The notes under the pieces are model-generated. The model was given only the letters and a program-made list of their open reading frames with translations. It searched no databases and had not been told where the DNA came from. From Hymenobacter glacialis (GTDB lineage Bacteria; Bacteroidota; Bacteroidia; Cytophagales; Hymenobacteraceae), in assembly GCF_001816165.1 (NCBI RefSeq), contig NZ_MDZC01000064.1:1-34026 (forward strand): a stretch of DNA of 34,026 nt, in the 5' to 3' direction. A program made the translations under genes and the position numbers. Positions 1 to 8,600 of the stretch are shown here, in pieces. The stretch's first letter is position 1; each line of letters starts with the position of its first letter.

Positions 1-1
1 C

Positions 2-262
2 GCCCCGCCCATGGACGTACAGGCGCCCGCCCCACCCCGCCCACCCCGGGCGCCTCGCATGGACACGCAAGCCCTGCGCAACGAGTTGCGCAAAGACGGC
101 CTGATTGCACCGGGCGACAAGGGATTTCAGTTGCAGCTCAATGCCTCCGGCATGACGGTGAACGGCAAGCGCCAGTCGGAGGAGCTCGCCGCGAAATACC
201 ACAAGCTGGTGGGCCACGACGACGGCCAGCGCCACAACCTAAACATTTCAGTGCAGGAGTAG
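2..262 (+). CDS. C-terminal fragment of an unidentified protein (5' end outside window)
   Basis: The frame is open from the first bases of the window to a TAG at 260-262, so this is the 3' end of a longer gene. It begins with a Pro/Ala/Arg-rich stretch of about 20 residues that looks like a linker. A compact charged segment follows (DTQALRNELRKDG, then FQLQLNASGMTVNGKRQ, then AAKYHKLVG). From memory, similar tails occur at the C-terminus of Bacteroidota envelope proteins, including some M56/BlaR1-like ones, but I cannot assign the family. The ATGs at 11 and 62 are in frame but are probably internal codons. A hairpin with U-rich sequence follows about 30 bases after the stop, consistent with the end of a transcription unit. 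Confidence 0.55.
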   Translation, partial: APPMDVQAPAPPRPPRAPRMDTQALRNELRKDGLIAPGDKGFQLQLNASGMTVNGKRQSEELAAKYHKLVGHDDGQRHNLNISVQE

Positions 263-291
263 CGGAACCCTTCCCGCCTCCCTACTTCAGC

Positions 292-322
292 AAGGCCGGC
301 TCTTCGCAAGGGGGCCGGTCTT
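292..322 (+). terminator. probable intrinsic terminator after the partial gene
   Basis: AAGGCCGGCTC (292-302) pairs with GGGCCGGTCTT (312-322) in a stem of about 11 bp with G-U pairs. TTT follows directly and a T6 run lies near 336-341. It separates the partial gene from the DUF5916 gene. Confidence 0.5.
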
Positions 323-442
323 TGGCGATTGGTCCTTTTTTCTGCTCAGGAAGTTAGGTCCCTGCACGCAACCTTCGGACCTTTGTGCCCATCTATAGAC
401 ATCCCCGTAATCTGTTATTTATAGGGTTTAGTATTGGTTATA

Positions 443-3040
443 ATGTTGCGTTTTTTATTGATTTGTTGGTTTGGATTGTGGGCAGGTGGGGTGTTTGGCC
501 AAAGCCAGACACCTGGTAAAGGCACTGCAGGCGGGGCCCAGCCGGCGCCCAAGCGGCAATTGCAGGCCGTGCGCATCAGCTCCGGGGTGAAGCTCGACGG
601 CGTGCTCGACGAAGCGGTGTGGCAGTCGGCGCCCGTGGCCACGCAGTTCTACGAGCTGGAGCCCACACCGGGCCGCCCCGAAAAATACCCCACCGAAGTA
701 CGTATCCTGTACGATGACGCGGCCATTTACGTGGGCGCCATCATGCACGACGTATCGCAGGATTCCATTCTGCGCGAGCTCACCGCCCGCGACAACATTG
801 GCAACTCCGACTGGTTTGGGGTGTATTTTGATACCTACAACGACCACCTCAACGGCTACCAGTTCATTGTGACGCCGGGCGGGGTGCAGGTTGATGCCCG
901 CCGGTCGCCGGCCAACGGCGAAGACGGCAACTGGAACGCCGTGTGGGAATCGCGCACCACCCTGCGCGGCAACGACTGGGTGGCCGAAATGCGCATCCCG
1001 TACTCGGCCATCCGGTTTAGCAAGGCCGCGGAGCAGGTATGGGGGCTGAATTTTGGCCGGCAGCGCCGTAGCACGCGCCAGAAGTTTTTCTGGAACGAGG
1101 TGAAGCCCCAGGTTTCGGGCTTCGTGAACCAGTGGGGCGAGCTCACGGGCATTAAGGACATCAAGCCGCCGCTGCGCCTCTCGCTCACGCCCTACATCTC
1201 CAGCTACGTTAACCACTTTCCCTACAAGGAGCAGGGCAGGCGCAATGCCAGCACCAGCTTCAACGGCGGGGCCGACGTGAAGTGGGGCATCAACGAAAGC
1301 TTCACGCTGGATGCCACGCTGGTGCCGGATTTTGGGCAGGTGCTCAGCGACAACCAGGTGCTCAACCTCTCGCCGTTTGAGGTGCAGTTCAGCGAAAATC
1401 GGCAGTTTTTTACCGAGGGCACCGAGTTGTTCAACAAAGGCGGCTTGTTTTATTCGCGCCGCGTGGGCGCCACGCCCATTGGGTTTGGCCAGGTGAATGG
1501 CCAGTTGCGGGCGGGAGCCAGGGTGGGCGATGGCACCCGGCGCCAGGGCGAATTCGTGGCCGAAAACCCCGGCGTGACGTCCCTGCTGAATGCCACCAAA
1601 ATATCGGGCCGCACCAGCAAGGGCCTGGGCGTGGGTATCTTCAACGCCCTGAGCAACAACGTATACGCCGTGCTGCAGGATAGTACCACCGGCGCCCGGC
1701 GCGAGGTGCTCACTCAGCCCTTCAGCAACTACAGCATTGCGGTGCTCGACCAAAGCCTGAAGAACAACTCCTACGTGAGCCTCGTGAACACCAACGTGAC
1801 GCGGGCCGGCCAGACCTACGACGCCAACGTGACCGGCGGCCTGTTTCGCTTCGCCAACAAAGCCAACAGCTACGCCCTCGACGGGCAGCTGGTGTACTCG
1901 CACCGGCGCGGCAAGGAGTTCAACTCGGAGCGCGACGTAGCAGACCAGAACGGCTACAAGTACTACCTGAATTTTGGCAAAATCAGCGGCAAATTCACTT
2001 GGGGCGTCGACCACGGCATCGAGTCGAATACCTACAATCCCAACGACCTGGGCCTGCTTTTTAGCAACAACAGCATTTCACAGTCCCTCAGCGCCAGCTA
2101 CAACATTTACAAGCCTTTCTGGAAGGTGAACAACATGCGCACCTACGGCAGCGTGAGCTACTCGCTGCTGCAAACGCCCATGCGCTACCAGGAAGCAGGC
2201 CTGTACCTGGGTGGCAATACCACATTCACCAAAAGCTTCCTGACCACCGGCCTCGACCTGCAGGCCTTGCCGCTGGCCCGCGACTATTTCGACCCGCGCC
2301 GCGCGCCGCTGGGACGCTACTACGTGCGCAAGCCCGCCAATGCCCGCATCAACGGCTTTATGTCGTCGGACTACCGCAAGAAGTTTGCCTACGACGTGCG
2401 GTACGCCGCCCGCTTTTTCGCCGCCGACGGGGACCGCACCAACCGCAACACGCTGTATTTGAGCCTGAGCCCGCGCTACCGGGTCAGCGACCACCTTAGC
2501 TTTGTGTACGCGGCCAGCTATGAGCTGAAACGCAACCAGGTAGGCTACGCCGGCAGCCTCGACAGCCGACAGCCCGCCGACGCGGCCCTGCTCGCCGACT
2601 TCGGCGGCCGGAGCGGCGACGTGCTGCTCGGGCGCCGCGACGTGGTTACCATCAACAACACGGCCACGGGAATCTACACCTTCACCAACCGCATGTCGTT
2701 CAACATCCGCGTGCGGCACTACGTGAGCAACGTGCACTACCGCGACTTCTCGCGCCTGCGCCCCGACGGCGTGGAAAGCCCCGTGGACTACCAGCGCAAC
2801 CGCGACAACACCTTCAATGCCTTCAACGTGGACGCCGTGTACTCGTGGTGGTTTGCGCCCGGCTCGCAAGTGAGCGTGGTGTGGAAAAACGCCGCGGCCC
2901 AGTCCTTCGAAGCCAACGCCGCCACCCCGCTGTACTTCGACAACCTGAGCAACACCATCAACACTGCCCACAACAACAACGTGTCGGTGAAGGTGCTCTA
3001 CTACCTCGACTACCTCGCGCTGCGGCCCCGCCGCGGGTAG
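443..3040 (+). CDS. DUF5916 / CBM9-like domain protein, predicted outer-membrane beta-barrel
   Basis: This is an 865-residue exported protein. The start chosen is the ATG at 443, which opens directly into a hydrophobic signal peptide (MLRFLLICWFGLWAGGVFG); an upstream in-frame TTG at 434 is less likely. Residues about 35-220 resemble the carbohydrate-binding family 9-like domain, with KLDGVLDEAVWQ near the start, YDDAAIYVGAIMHD, and DWFGVYFDTYNDHLNGYQF. The rest matches DUF5916 (SLTPYISSYVN, LDATLVPDFGQVLSD, FFTEGTELF). Its C-terminal half alternates short aromatic and polar segments, as in a beta-barrel. Family knowledge places such proteins at the Bacteroidota outer membrane with no firmly assigned substrate; a role in glycan or other polymer handling is inference. 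The 3' end converges with the subtilisin gene, only 17 bases away. Confidence 0.85.
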   Translation: MLRFLLICWFGLWAGGVFGQSQTPGKGTAGGAQPAPKRQLQAVRISSGVKLDGVLDEAVWQSAPVATQFYELEPTPGRPEKYPTEVRILYDDAAIYVGAIMHDVSQDSILRELTARDNIGNSDWFGVYFDTYNDHLNGYQFIVTPGGVQVDARRSPANGEDGNWNAVWESRTTLRGNDWVAEMRIPYSAIRFSKAAEQVWGLNFGRQRRSTRQKFFWNEVKPQVSGFVNQWGELTGIKDIKPPLRLSLTPYISSYVNHFPYKEQGRRNASTSFNGGADVKWGINESFTLDATLVPDFGQVLSDNQVLNLSPFEVQFSENRQFFTEGTELFNKGGLFYSRRVGATPIGFGQVNGQLRAGARVGDGTRRQGEFVAENPGVTSLLNATKISGRTSKGLGVGIFNALSNNVYAVLQDSTTGARREVLTQPFSNYSIAVLDQSLKNNSYVSLVNTNVTRAGQTYDANVTGGLFRFANKANSYALDGQLVYSHRRGKEFNSERDVADQNGYKYYLNFGKISGKFTWGVDHGIESNTYNPNDLGLLFSNNSISQSLSASYNIYKPFWKVNNMRTYGSVSYSLLQTPMRYQEAGLYLGGNTTFTKSFLTTGLDLQALPLARDYFDPRRAPLGRYYVRKPANARINGFMSSDYRKKFAYDVRYAARFFAADGDRTNRNTLYLSLSPRYRVSDHLSFVYAASYELKRNQVGYAGSLDSRQPADAALLADFGGRSGDVLLGRRDVVTINNTATGIYTFTNRMSFNIRVRHYVSNVHYRDFSRLRPDGVESPVDYQRNRDNTFNAFNVDAVYSWWFAPGSQVSVVWKNAAAQSFEANAATPLYFDNLSNTINTAHNNNVSVKVLYYLDYLALRPRRG

Positions 3041-3061
3041 CGCCGTAGCGCGCAGCGCTAC
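3037..3061. terminator. hairpin holding both convergent stop codons
   Basis: GTAGCGC occurs at 3037-3043 and again at 3045-3051, and its complement GCGCTAC is at 3055-3061. The inner pair forms a perfect 7-bp stem with a 3-nt loop. The TAG of the DUF5916 gene (3038-3040) and the TAG of the subtilisin gene (complement of 3058-3060) both lie within these arms. There is no T-tract on either side, so termination is only possible. Confidence 0.4.
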
Positions 3062-4680
3062 TTCGCGGCGGCCGTCTGCTGGTCGGCCAGCTTCACGGCT
3101 TCGTAGAGGTTCACGATGCCGCCGCTTTTGGAAAGGGAGGCAAAGTCCACCAGCTTTTGGGTACCGGGCTTATTCACTTTGGTGTGGTACGGCACCGCCG
3201 ACTGCAGGATAATCTGCTTGATTTGCAGGGCCGTTAGCTGCGGAAAGTAGGACTTCAATACCGCCGCCACGCCGGCCACTACGGGCGCGGCCATGCTGGT
3301 GCCGCTGTAGGTGGCGTAGGTGTTGGCAGGCGTGGAGGAATAAATATCGACGCCGGGCGCAAACACGTCCACGGTCTGCTTGCCGAAGTTCGAGAATCTG
3401 GCCGCCAGCTCTAGGGTGTTGAGGCGGCTGCTGGCGCCCACCGTAATCTGGTTGGCAATGTCCTGGCCGTTGAGGTAGCGGGCCGAGGGGTAATTCAGGC
3501 CGGTGTCGTTGTCGTTGCTGCTGTTGCCGGCGGCGTGCACCAGCAGCACCCCTTTTTGGTCGGCGTACTGCATGGCCGCGTCCACCACGGCCTTGTCGGG
3601 CGAGTAGTCTTTGCCAAAGCTCATGCTGATAATCTGGGCCCCGTTGTCCACGGCGTAGCGAATGGCGTTGGCCACGTCCTTGTCGCGCTCATCGCCGCTG
3701 GGCGTTGAGCGCACGCTCATGATGCGTACCGCGCCGGCTACGCCATCGGCGCCGAGCTGATTGCCGCGCACGCCCGCAATAATGCCCGCGCAGTGCGTGC
3801 CATGGCTGGCATCGGGCCCCTGCGAGTCGGGGTTGCCGTAGCCGGTTTCAGCGAGGTTAGCCACGTCGTCGCCCACCAGGGGGCGCGGGTTGTAGGCCGG
3901 GTTCAGGCTTTTCTCCACCCGGTCGCGGGAGCGGGTAATGGCGTTGTTGAGGCTCTTGAGGGCATCGTCGGTGCTGGCGAAGTGGTTGCGACTCAAAAAC
4001 GTGTACAGCGAACCGGCGCTTGGCACATCGGTCCGGGTGCGGGCCGCCTGCCGCAGCAGGGCCGTGTCGAGGCGGGTGGTGTTCAGGGCCTGCTTCATTT
4101 GCGCAAAGGAGGCCGTGTTGCTGTCGTAAGCCTCCGTGAGCGTCGAAAGCTGCTTGTTTTCGTTGGCCAGGTCTTTCAAATAAGAAGCCTTCGCCTGTTC
4201 GTACACGTCAAACTTAGCCTGGTCGGCTGCCGAAAACGCCTTGCGCTTTTTACCCTCAAACTGCAGCTTGTACTGGCCGTAGATGCGGGTCTGCTCCAGG
4301 GTTTCCACGGCAATGTTCTGCCCGTCTTTGCCACCCAGGAAGTTCCAGCCGCGCACGTCGTCCACGTAGCCGTTCTGGTCGTCATCCAGGCCGTTGCCGG
4401 CTATCTCGCCGGGTTTGCGCCACAACACGGCCTTTAAATCCTGGTGGGTGGAGTCGATGCCCGAGTCGAGCACAGCCACAATTACGGGCGTCGGCTTGCG
4501 GTTGGCCAGCAGCTCCCGGTACGCGCGGTCGGCGCTGATACCGGGCACGCCGTCGGCTTTCAAGTCCAGGTGCTGCCAGCGGCGCACGGCATCGGCTTGG
4601 GCACTGGCGCTAAGGCTGGTGAAGGATAAGAGGCCGAGCAGGGCCAGCTGGGGAAGGCGCGAAAGCGTGAAAGCGGGCAT
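3058..4680 (-). CDS. secreted S8 family serine peptidase (subtilisin-like)
   Basis: This is a 540-residue subtilase with an N-terminal signal peptide (hydrophobic core about residues 8-26, then ASAQA). The catalytic triad is visible: Asp72 in VAVLDSGID, His293 in SHGTHCAG, and Ser462 in SGTSMAAP. HAAGNSSNDND supplies the oxyanion-hole Asn. The Asp-His spacing of about 220 residues is far larger than in classical subtilisins (about 32). The extra part is a Lys/Gln/Ala-rich, probably helical insertion at about 100-270. This pattern is familiar in Bacteroidota S8 peptidases. No T9SS or sortase-type C-terminal domain follows the catalytic domain. It lies 91 bases downstream of meaB on the same strand but is probably transcribed separately. 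The role is presumably extracellular or periplasmic protein degradation. Confidence 0.93.
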   Translation of the reverse strand: MPAFTLSRLPQLALLGLLSFTSLSASAQADAVRRWQHLDLKADGVPGISADRAYRELLANRKPTPVIVAVLDSGIDSTHQDLKAVLWRKPGEIAGNGLDDDQNGYVDDVRGWNFLGGKDGQNIAVETLEQTRIYGQYKLQFEGKKRKAFSAADQAKFDVYEQAKASYLKDLANENKQLSTLTEAYDSNTASFAQMKQALNTTRLDTALLRQAARTRTDVPSAGSLYTFLSRNHFASTDDALKSLNNAITRSRDRVEKSLNPAYNPRPLVGDDVANLAETGYGNPDSQGPDASHGTHCAGIIAGVRGNQLGADGVAGAVRIMSVRSTPSGDERDKDVANAIRYAVDNGAQIISMSFGKDYSPDKAVVDAAMQYADQKGVLLVHAAGNSSNDNDTGLNYPSARYLNGQDIANQITVGASSRLNTLELAARFSNFGKQTVDVFAPGVDIYSSTPANTYATYSGTSMAAPVVAGVAAVLKSYFPQLTALQIKQIILQSAVPYHTKVNKPGTQKLVDFASLSKSGGIVNLYEAVKLADQQTAAAK

Positions 4681-4709
4681 TGGAAACTATAAATGCAAAA
4701 AGACGCCGC

Positions 4710-4717
4710 TAAAGGTA
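4710..4717 (-). promoter_or_regulatory. candidate -7 box of the subtilisin gene
   Basis: On the minus strand this reads TACCTTTA, one base from the Bacteroidota consensus TAnnTTTG, about 30 nt before the start codon. No convincing -33 TTTG was found, so this is tentative. Confidence 0.25.
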
Positions 4718-4771
4718 GAAGCCTACGCCCCGGAAACCTCGCGGGTGCGGAAGTATTCGTGTGTGTAATTA

Positions 4772-5768
4772 TTAGCCTCGTAGCCCGCCTGGCAAGCGCA
4801 GTAGCTCCGTGGCCGCTGCGAACGGAGTCAACTTACCAGCGGCCACGGCTTGCTGCACGGCGGGCAGGCGGGCGCGCACAGCGCCGTCGGCATAAAACTG
4901 GGTTTCCAGCTCCTGAGCTATGCTCTCATGCAGCCATTGCAGCTGCTGTTGCTGGCGGCGCAGTGGGAAATAGCCGTTTTGCTGCGTGGCCGTTGCATAG
5001 TCTTCAATAACCTTCCAGACCTCGGCCACGCCCGTGCCGCTCACGGCCGACGTGAGCAGCACCGGCTGCACCTGGCCCGACGGCGCGGGCGGAAACAGGT
5101 GCAGCGCGCTTTGGTAATCGATGCGGGCGCGGCGGGCGGCCTGCTCGTTGCCCTGGTCGGCCTTGGTGATGCACAGGGCATCGGCCATTTCCATAATGCC
5201 GCGCTTGACGCCCTGTAGCTCGTCGCGCGCCGGCGAGCATCAGCAGCAGGAAAAAATCGACCATGCCGTGCACGGTGGTTTCGGACTGACCCACGCCCAC
5301 GGTTTCTACAAATATCACGTCGTGGCCGGCCGCTTCGCACAGCAGCAAGGCCTCGCGGGTGGCGCGGGCCACGCCGCCCAGGCTGCCGGCCGCGGGGGAA
5401 GGCCGAATAAAAGCGGCAGCGTGCGCCGACAGCCACGGCATCCGGGTTTTGTCGCCCAGAATGCTGCCGCCGCCGCGCTGGCTGCTGGGGTCCACGGCCA
5501 GCACGGCCAGCTTCTTGCCCAGCGTCTCCACCACGTACCGGCCCAGCGCTTCTATAAACGTGCTTTTGCCCACGCCGGGCACGCCCGTGATGCCCACGCG
5601 CAGGCTGCGGCCGGTGTGCGGCAGCACGGTTTGCAGCACTTCCTGGGCCAGGGCCTGGTCGGCGGGTAGGGTGCTTTCGACCAGCGTGATGGCGCGACCC
5701 AGCACCGTGCGGGTGCCGGCCAGGATGCCGGTGGCGTACTCAGCGGCAGAAAGGCGTTTGGGGGGCAT
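4772..5768 (-). pseudogene. meaB: meaB/ArgK-type GTPase gene, frameshifted (probably a sequence error)
   Basis: MeaB is the P-loop GTPase that gates cofactor loading and protects methylmalonyl-CoA mutase. The N-terminal part has [12 protein letters not shown] (Walker A), [22 protein letters not shown], and [11 protein letters not shown]. The reading frame breaks at about 5222-5235 after [10 protein letters not shown]. The rest of the protein ([24 protein letters not shown]) continues in another frame to the stop at 4772-4774. The family consensus at the break is AGAGDELQG, and the sequence here fits loss of two bases (GG). Restoring them gives 332 residues, normal for MeaB. The start chosen is ATG 5768 ([14 protein letters not shown]). 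Because both halves are well conserved and only one indel separates them, a sequencing error is more likely than a dead gene. The mutAB operon it should serve is at 21.5-25.7 kb. Confidence 0.88.
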
Positions 5769-5893
5769 AGGGACGAAGTACCAGCGGGGCAGGTGCGCAA
5801 AGTTGCCGGTGGCCGGCTTAATTTTCGAATTCAACCGGCAAGCTAACCGATAGGAAGGTGTAGCCACCGTTTCCCACTACCTTGTTGCGCCCT

Positions 5894-7306
5894 ATGAAAA
5901 CCCTTTGTTTCCTGCCTTTGGCCGCGCTGTTGGCCTTGCCCGCAATGGTGCGCGCCCAAAACGAGCTGAGCAATTTCTCGGCTACGGGCCGGGGCGGGGT
6001 CGCCAACAGCTTCGCCGAAGGCTACCAAGCAATAGGGGTGAACCCAGCCAATCTGGGCCGCAACGGCCAGGCAAAGGTCTCGTTTACCATTGGCGAGGTG
6101 GGGATAGGGGTGGCGTCCCGCTCGCTCAGCAAGTCTTTTTTTGAGCGCATCATCTTCGAGCGCACCGAAAGCATTGCCCCCGCCGACAAAGCCGCGCTGC
6201 AAAATGGTCTGGCCGACCGCGACGCGTTCAACCTCAACGTTGACGCCACCACACTGGGCCTGGCCATCAGCCTGCCCAACGGTCTGGGTAGTATTGCCGT
6301 GAGCAACCGCCAGCGCATCAGTGCTCACCTGGCCCTCAACCGCAACGCGGCCGATGTAGTCGTCAATGGCAAGTCAGCGGCCAGCCTGCAGCCCTATTAC
6401 CCCACCACCGGGGCCGCCACGCTGCCACCGCCGCTACTGTCCGAGTTCCTGGATGGCACGGCCATTCAAATGGCCTGGACCAGCGAGTACAACATCGCCT
6501 ACGGCTTGCGCGTGCTGGACAAGCTCGGCTTTAAGCTCTCGGCGGGCATAGGCTACCGCTATATTCAGGGCATCGGCATTGCCGATATTAGGGCCGAGGG
6601 AAGCGACCTGACGGCGTACTCGTCCCTGGCGCCCGTCTTTTCAGCCGATTACGGCGCCCTGGTCAACAGTCCCGATTTTAACTACAAAAACGGGGCGGTG
6701 CTGAGCCCCGTGGGCAGCGGGCACGGGGCCGACCTGGGCCTGTCGGCCGAAATTGGCAAGTTTTTGCAGGTCAGCGCCTCCCTCACTGACCTGGGCACTA
6801 TGACGTGGACGGGCAACGTGGTGACGGCCACCAACCAGCAGCTGCAGCCCACCTCCGCCACCGGTATCGAGACCTACGACGTACTCAAGGAAGTGCTGCA
6901 ACAGTTCGATGCCGACCAGCAAAACATCTTCGAGTACCAGGCCCAGCAGAAGCGCAGCGCCTCGCTGCCGGCCAAGGTCCGGCTGGGGGTGGGCTTCCGC
7001 CTCAGCAGCCTCTTCGAAGCCGGGGTGGACTTCACCGCGCCGCTTAACAAGGTTTCGGGCAACCTCACCGCCCCCTTTGTGGGCCTGGGCCTTGACTTTA
7101 AGCCCACGGGCTGGCTGCGCTTGAGCAGCGGCGTGAGCAATGGCGCGGGCTACGGCACCGGCGTGCCCCTGGGCATCACCCTGGTCACGCCCATTTGGGA
7201 GGCCGGAATCAGCTCGCGGGACGTTACGGGCTATTTCAGCGAAAAGAACCCGTACTACTCGCTGGGATTGGGTTTTCTGCGGTTCAAGATTGGCGGGCAG
7301 AACTAA
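5894..7306 (+). CDS. DUF5723 family protein, probable outer-membrane beta-barrel
   Basis: This is a 470-residue exported protein. The start chosen is ATG 5894, which gives a clean signal peptide (MKTLCFLPLAALLALPAMVRA before QNEL); an in-frame TTG four codons upstream is less suitable. SNFSATGRGGVANSFAEGYQAIG followed by VNPANLG resembles the start of PorV/FadL-like Bacteroidota barrels and of DUF5723. The remainder has repeated amphipathic strands (FKLSAGIGYRYIQGIGI, KVRLGVGFRLSSLFEAGVDF) and ends on an aromatic-rich strand (YYSLGLGFLRFKIGG). The function is unknown. It is divergent from meaB with about 125 bases between starts. Confidence 0.75.
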   Translation: MKTLCFLPLAALLALPAMVRAQNELSNFSATGRGGVANSFAEGYQAIGVNPANLGRNGQAKVSFTIGEVGIGVASRSLSKSFFERIIFERTESIAPADKAALQNGLADRDAFNLNVDATTLGLAISLPNGLGSIAVSNRQRISAHLALNRNAADVVVNGKSAASLQPYYPTTGAATLPPPLLSEFLDGTAIQMAWTSEYNIAYGLRVLDKLGFKLSAGIGYRYIQGIGIADIRAEGSDLTAYSSLAPVFSADYGALVNSPDFNYKNGAVLSPVGSGHGADLGLSAEIGKFLQVSASLTDLGTMTWTGNVVTATNQQLQPTSATGIETYDVLKEVLQQFDADQQNIFEYQAQQKRSASLPAKVRLGVGFRLSSLFEAGVDFTAPLNKVSGNLTAPFVGLGLDFKPTGWLRLSSGVSNGAGYGTGVPLGITLVTPIWEAGISSRDVTGYFSEKNPYYSLGLGFLRFKIGGQN

Positions 7307-7333
7307 GTAGTTGTTCAGAGGCATACATAGCAC

Positions 7334-7420
7334 GTCATGCTGAGCTTGTCGAAGCATCTCTACCGCGTAAGTAAGTCTGATTACTAACGCGGTAGAGATG
7401 CTTGACAAGCTCAGCATGAC
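7334..7420. repeat. palindromic intergenic element, copy A
   Basis: The 35-nt left arm (7334-7368) starts GTCATGCTGAGCTTGTCGAA. The 34-nt right arm (7387-7420) is its reverse complement except for one missing base. The 18-nt loop is 7369-7386. It lies between the convergent DUF5723 and beta-propeller genes and shares end and core motifs with the elements at 10849 and 13971. Confidence 0.9.
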
Positions 7421-7481
7421 CGCCTTTCTTGCTCCAGATAGTTTCGCGCGACTACCTCAACAGCCGCTGCTACTTGGCCGG

Positions 7482-8573
7482 CTACGGGATGACCACGAAG
7501 GCCGGGAGGCCCAGCTTGCTGCGGCGCCCGCCAAGCTTCACGCCTTCGTCAACGTACAGGCATTCTTTGCCCAGCAGGTTGGGTTGCTGGATGACGCCCA
7601 GGTTGGGGTTGTCTTCGCGAGCCACGTAGATGCGGCCGTCAGGGCCACGCTGCAGGGCGCCAATCTTGCGGTTGGCCGATTTGCCCACCAGCATTTTGTC
7701 TTTGGTCTTCAGGTCAAATTGCCAGATTTCGGTTTGGCCGCCGCCCACGCCGTTGCAGGTGCCGTAGAGCTTGCTGCCGTCGGGCGAAAACTCCACGCCG
7801 TAGGCCTCGGCGAAGGGCCCAAAGCTGCTGGGGTTGCTCACCTTGCCGGTGGTGCGGTCAAAATCATACACTTCAAACTTGTTGGTTTCACGCCAAAGGG
7901 CCGCCGCAAGTTTGCGGCCATCGGGCGAGAATTTCAGGGCGCCAATTGCGTTGCGGCCGGGGCCGGCGTTCATGCTGCCCACGTTGCTCAACAGGGGCTT
8001 GGCCGATACGCCATCGGCCGTGACGAGGTAGGAAACGAAGGCGTTGGAGTTCCAGCGGTGGGCCACTATCCAGGTGTCGCGGCCGTTGGCGTGGCGCACC
8101 GCGGCCAGCTTTTCGGCCACTGGCTGAATGAGCAGCAGGTTCACGCGGGGCAGGTCACCGAGGCCGTTTTCGCGGGTCATGTCCACAATGGAGTAGCGCA
8201 GGCCGTTGGGTGAGCCCTGGGGCGCCACCGTAAAAATGTAGAAGATATTGCCCGAGCCGGGGTCGGGCACGATGAGGGCCGATTGGGTGCTGCTGCCGCT
8301 GCCCATCAGCTTCACGCCGTTGGGCATCACGCGGTGCTCGCGGTTCCACACGGTTTGGCCGTTGGTGTAAAACAGCAGCTCGCCTTTGGAGCTGGTGGCC
8401 ACGGCGCAGCCCTCGTAAGTGCTCATTTTGCCATCGTTCAAGGGCTTGGGCGTGTTGCCTTCGGCGAAGGTGAGGCCGGCCTGCTGGCCAAAATACCAGA
8501 TGTCGGTGGGCCGCTGGGCCTGGGCGGCCACAGCCGCAAATAAGGGCAGGATTAGAAGGAAAAGACGTTTCAT
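7482..8573 (-). CDS. secreted beta-propeller (WD40/YVTN-like) protein
   Basis: This is a 363-residue protein with a signal peptide (MKRLFLLILPLFAAVAAQAQ). The start chosen is ATG 8573; an upstream in-frame TTG-type start adds only five residues. PTDIWYFGQQAGLTFAEGN at the mature N-terminus is typical of Bacteroidota proteins whose propellers are usually followed by a gliding-motility-type C-terminal sorting domain. Propeller-like repeats are visible: GALKFSPDGRKLAAALW, YGVEFSPDGSKLYGTC, and IGALQRGPDGRIYVARED. No sorting domain follows; the protein ends soon after KLGLPAFVVIP. It is 27 bases downstream of the GT87-like gene and probably co-transcribed. No enzymatic residues are recognised; the role is unknown. 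Confidence 0.75.
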   Translation of the reverse strand: MKRLFLLILPLFAAVAAQAQRPTDIWYFGQQAGLTFAEGNTPKPLNDGKMSTYEGCAVATSSKGELLFYTNGQTVWNREHRVMPNGVKLMGSGSSTQSALIVPDPGSGNIFYIFTVAPQGSPNGLRYSIVDMTRENGLGDLPRVNLLLIQPVAEKLAAVRHANGRDTWIVAHRWNSNAFVSYLVTADGVSAKPLLSNVGSMNAGPGRNAIGALKFSPDGRKLAAALWRETNKFEVYDFDRTTGKVSNPSSFGPFAEAYGVEFSPDGSKLYGTCNGVGGGQTEIWQFDLKTKDKMLVGKSANRKIGALQRGPDGRIYVAREDNPNLGVIQQPNLLGKECLYVDEGVKLGGRRSKLGLPAFVVIP

Positions 8574-8600
8574 AGGAGCAAAAAGCAAGTGACGTTAGGG

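Noticed and set aside
455..2014. Long minus-strand ORF (519 codons) opposite the DUF5916 gene
   Set aside because: It is a mirror of the GC-rich codon pattern of the real gene. Its translation is His/Val/Gly/Ala-rich with no recognisable domain, whereas the plus-strand product has clear family motifs and a signal peptide.
2078..2971. 297-codon minus-strand ORF opposite the DUF5916 gene
   Set aside because: It has the same shadow pattern, Val/Ala/Gly/His-rich with no domain.
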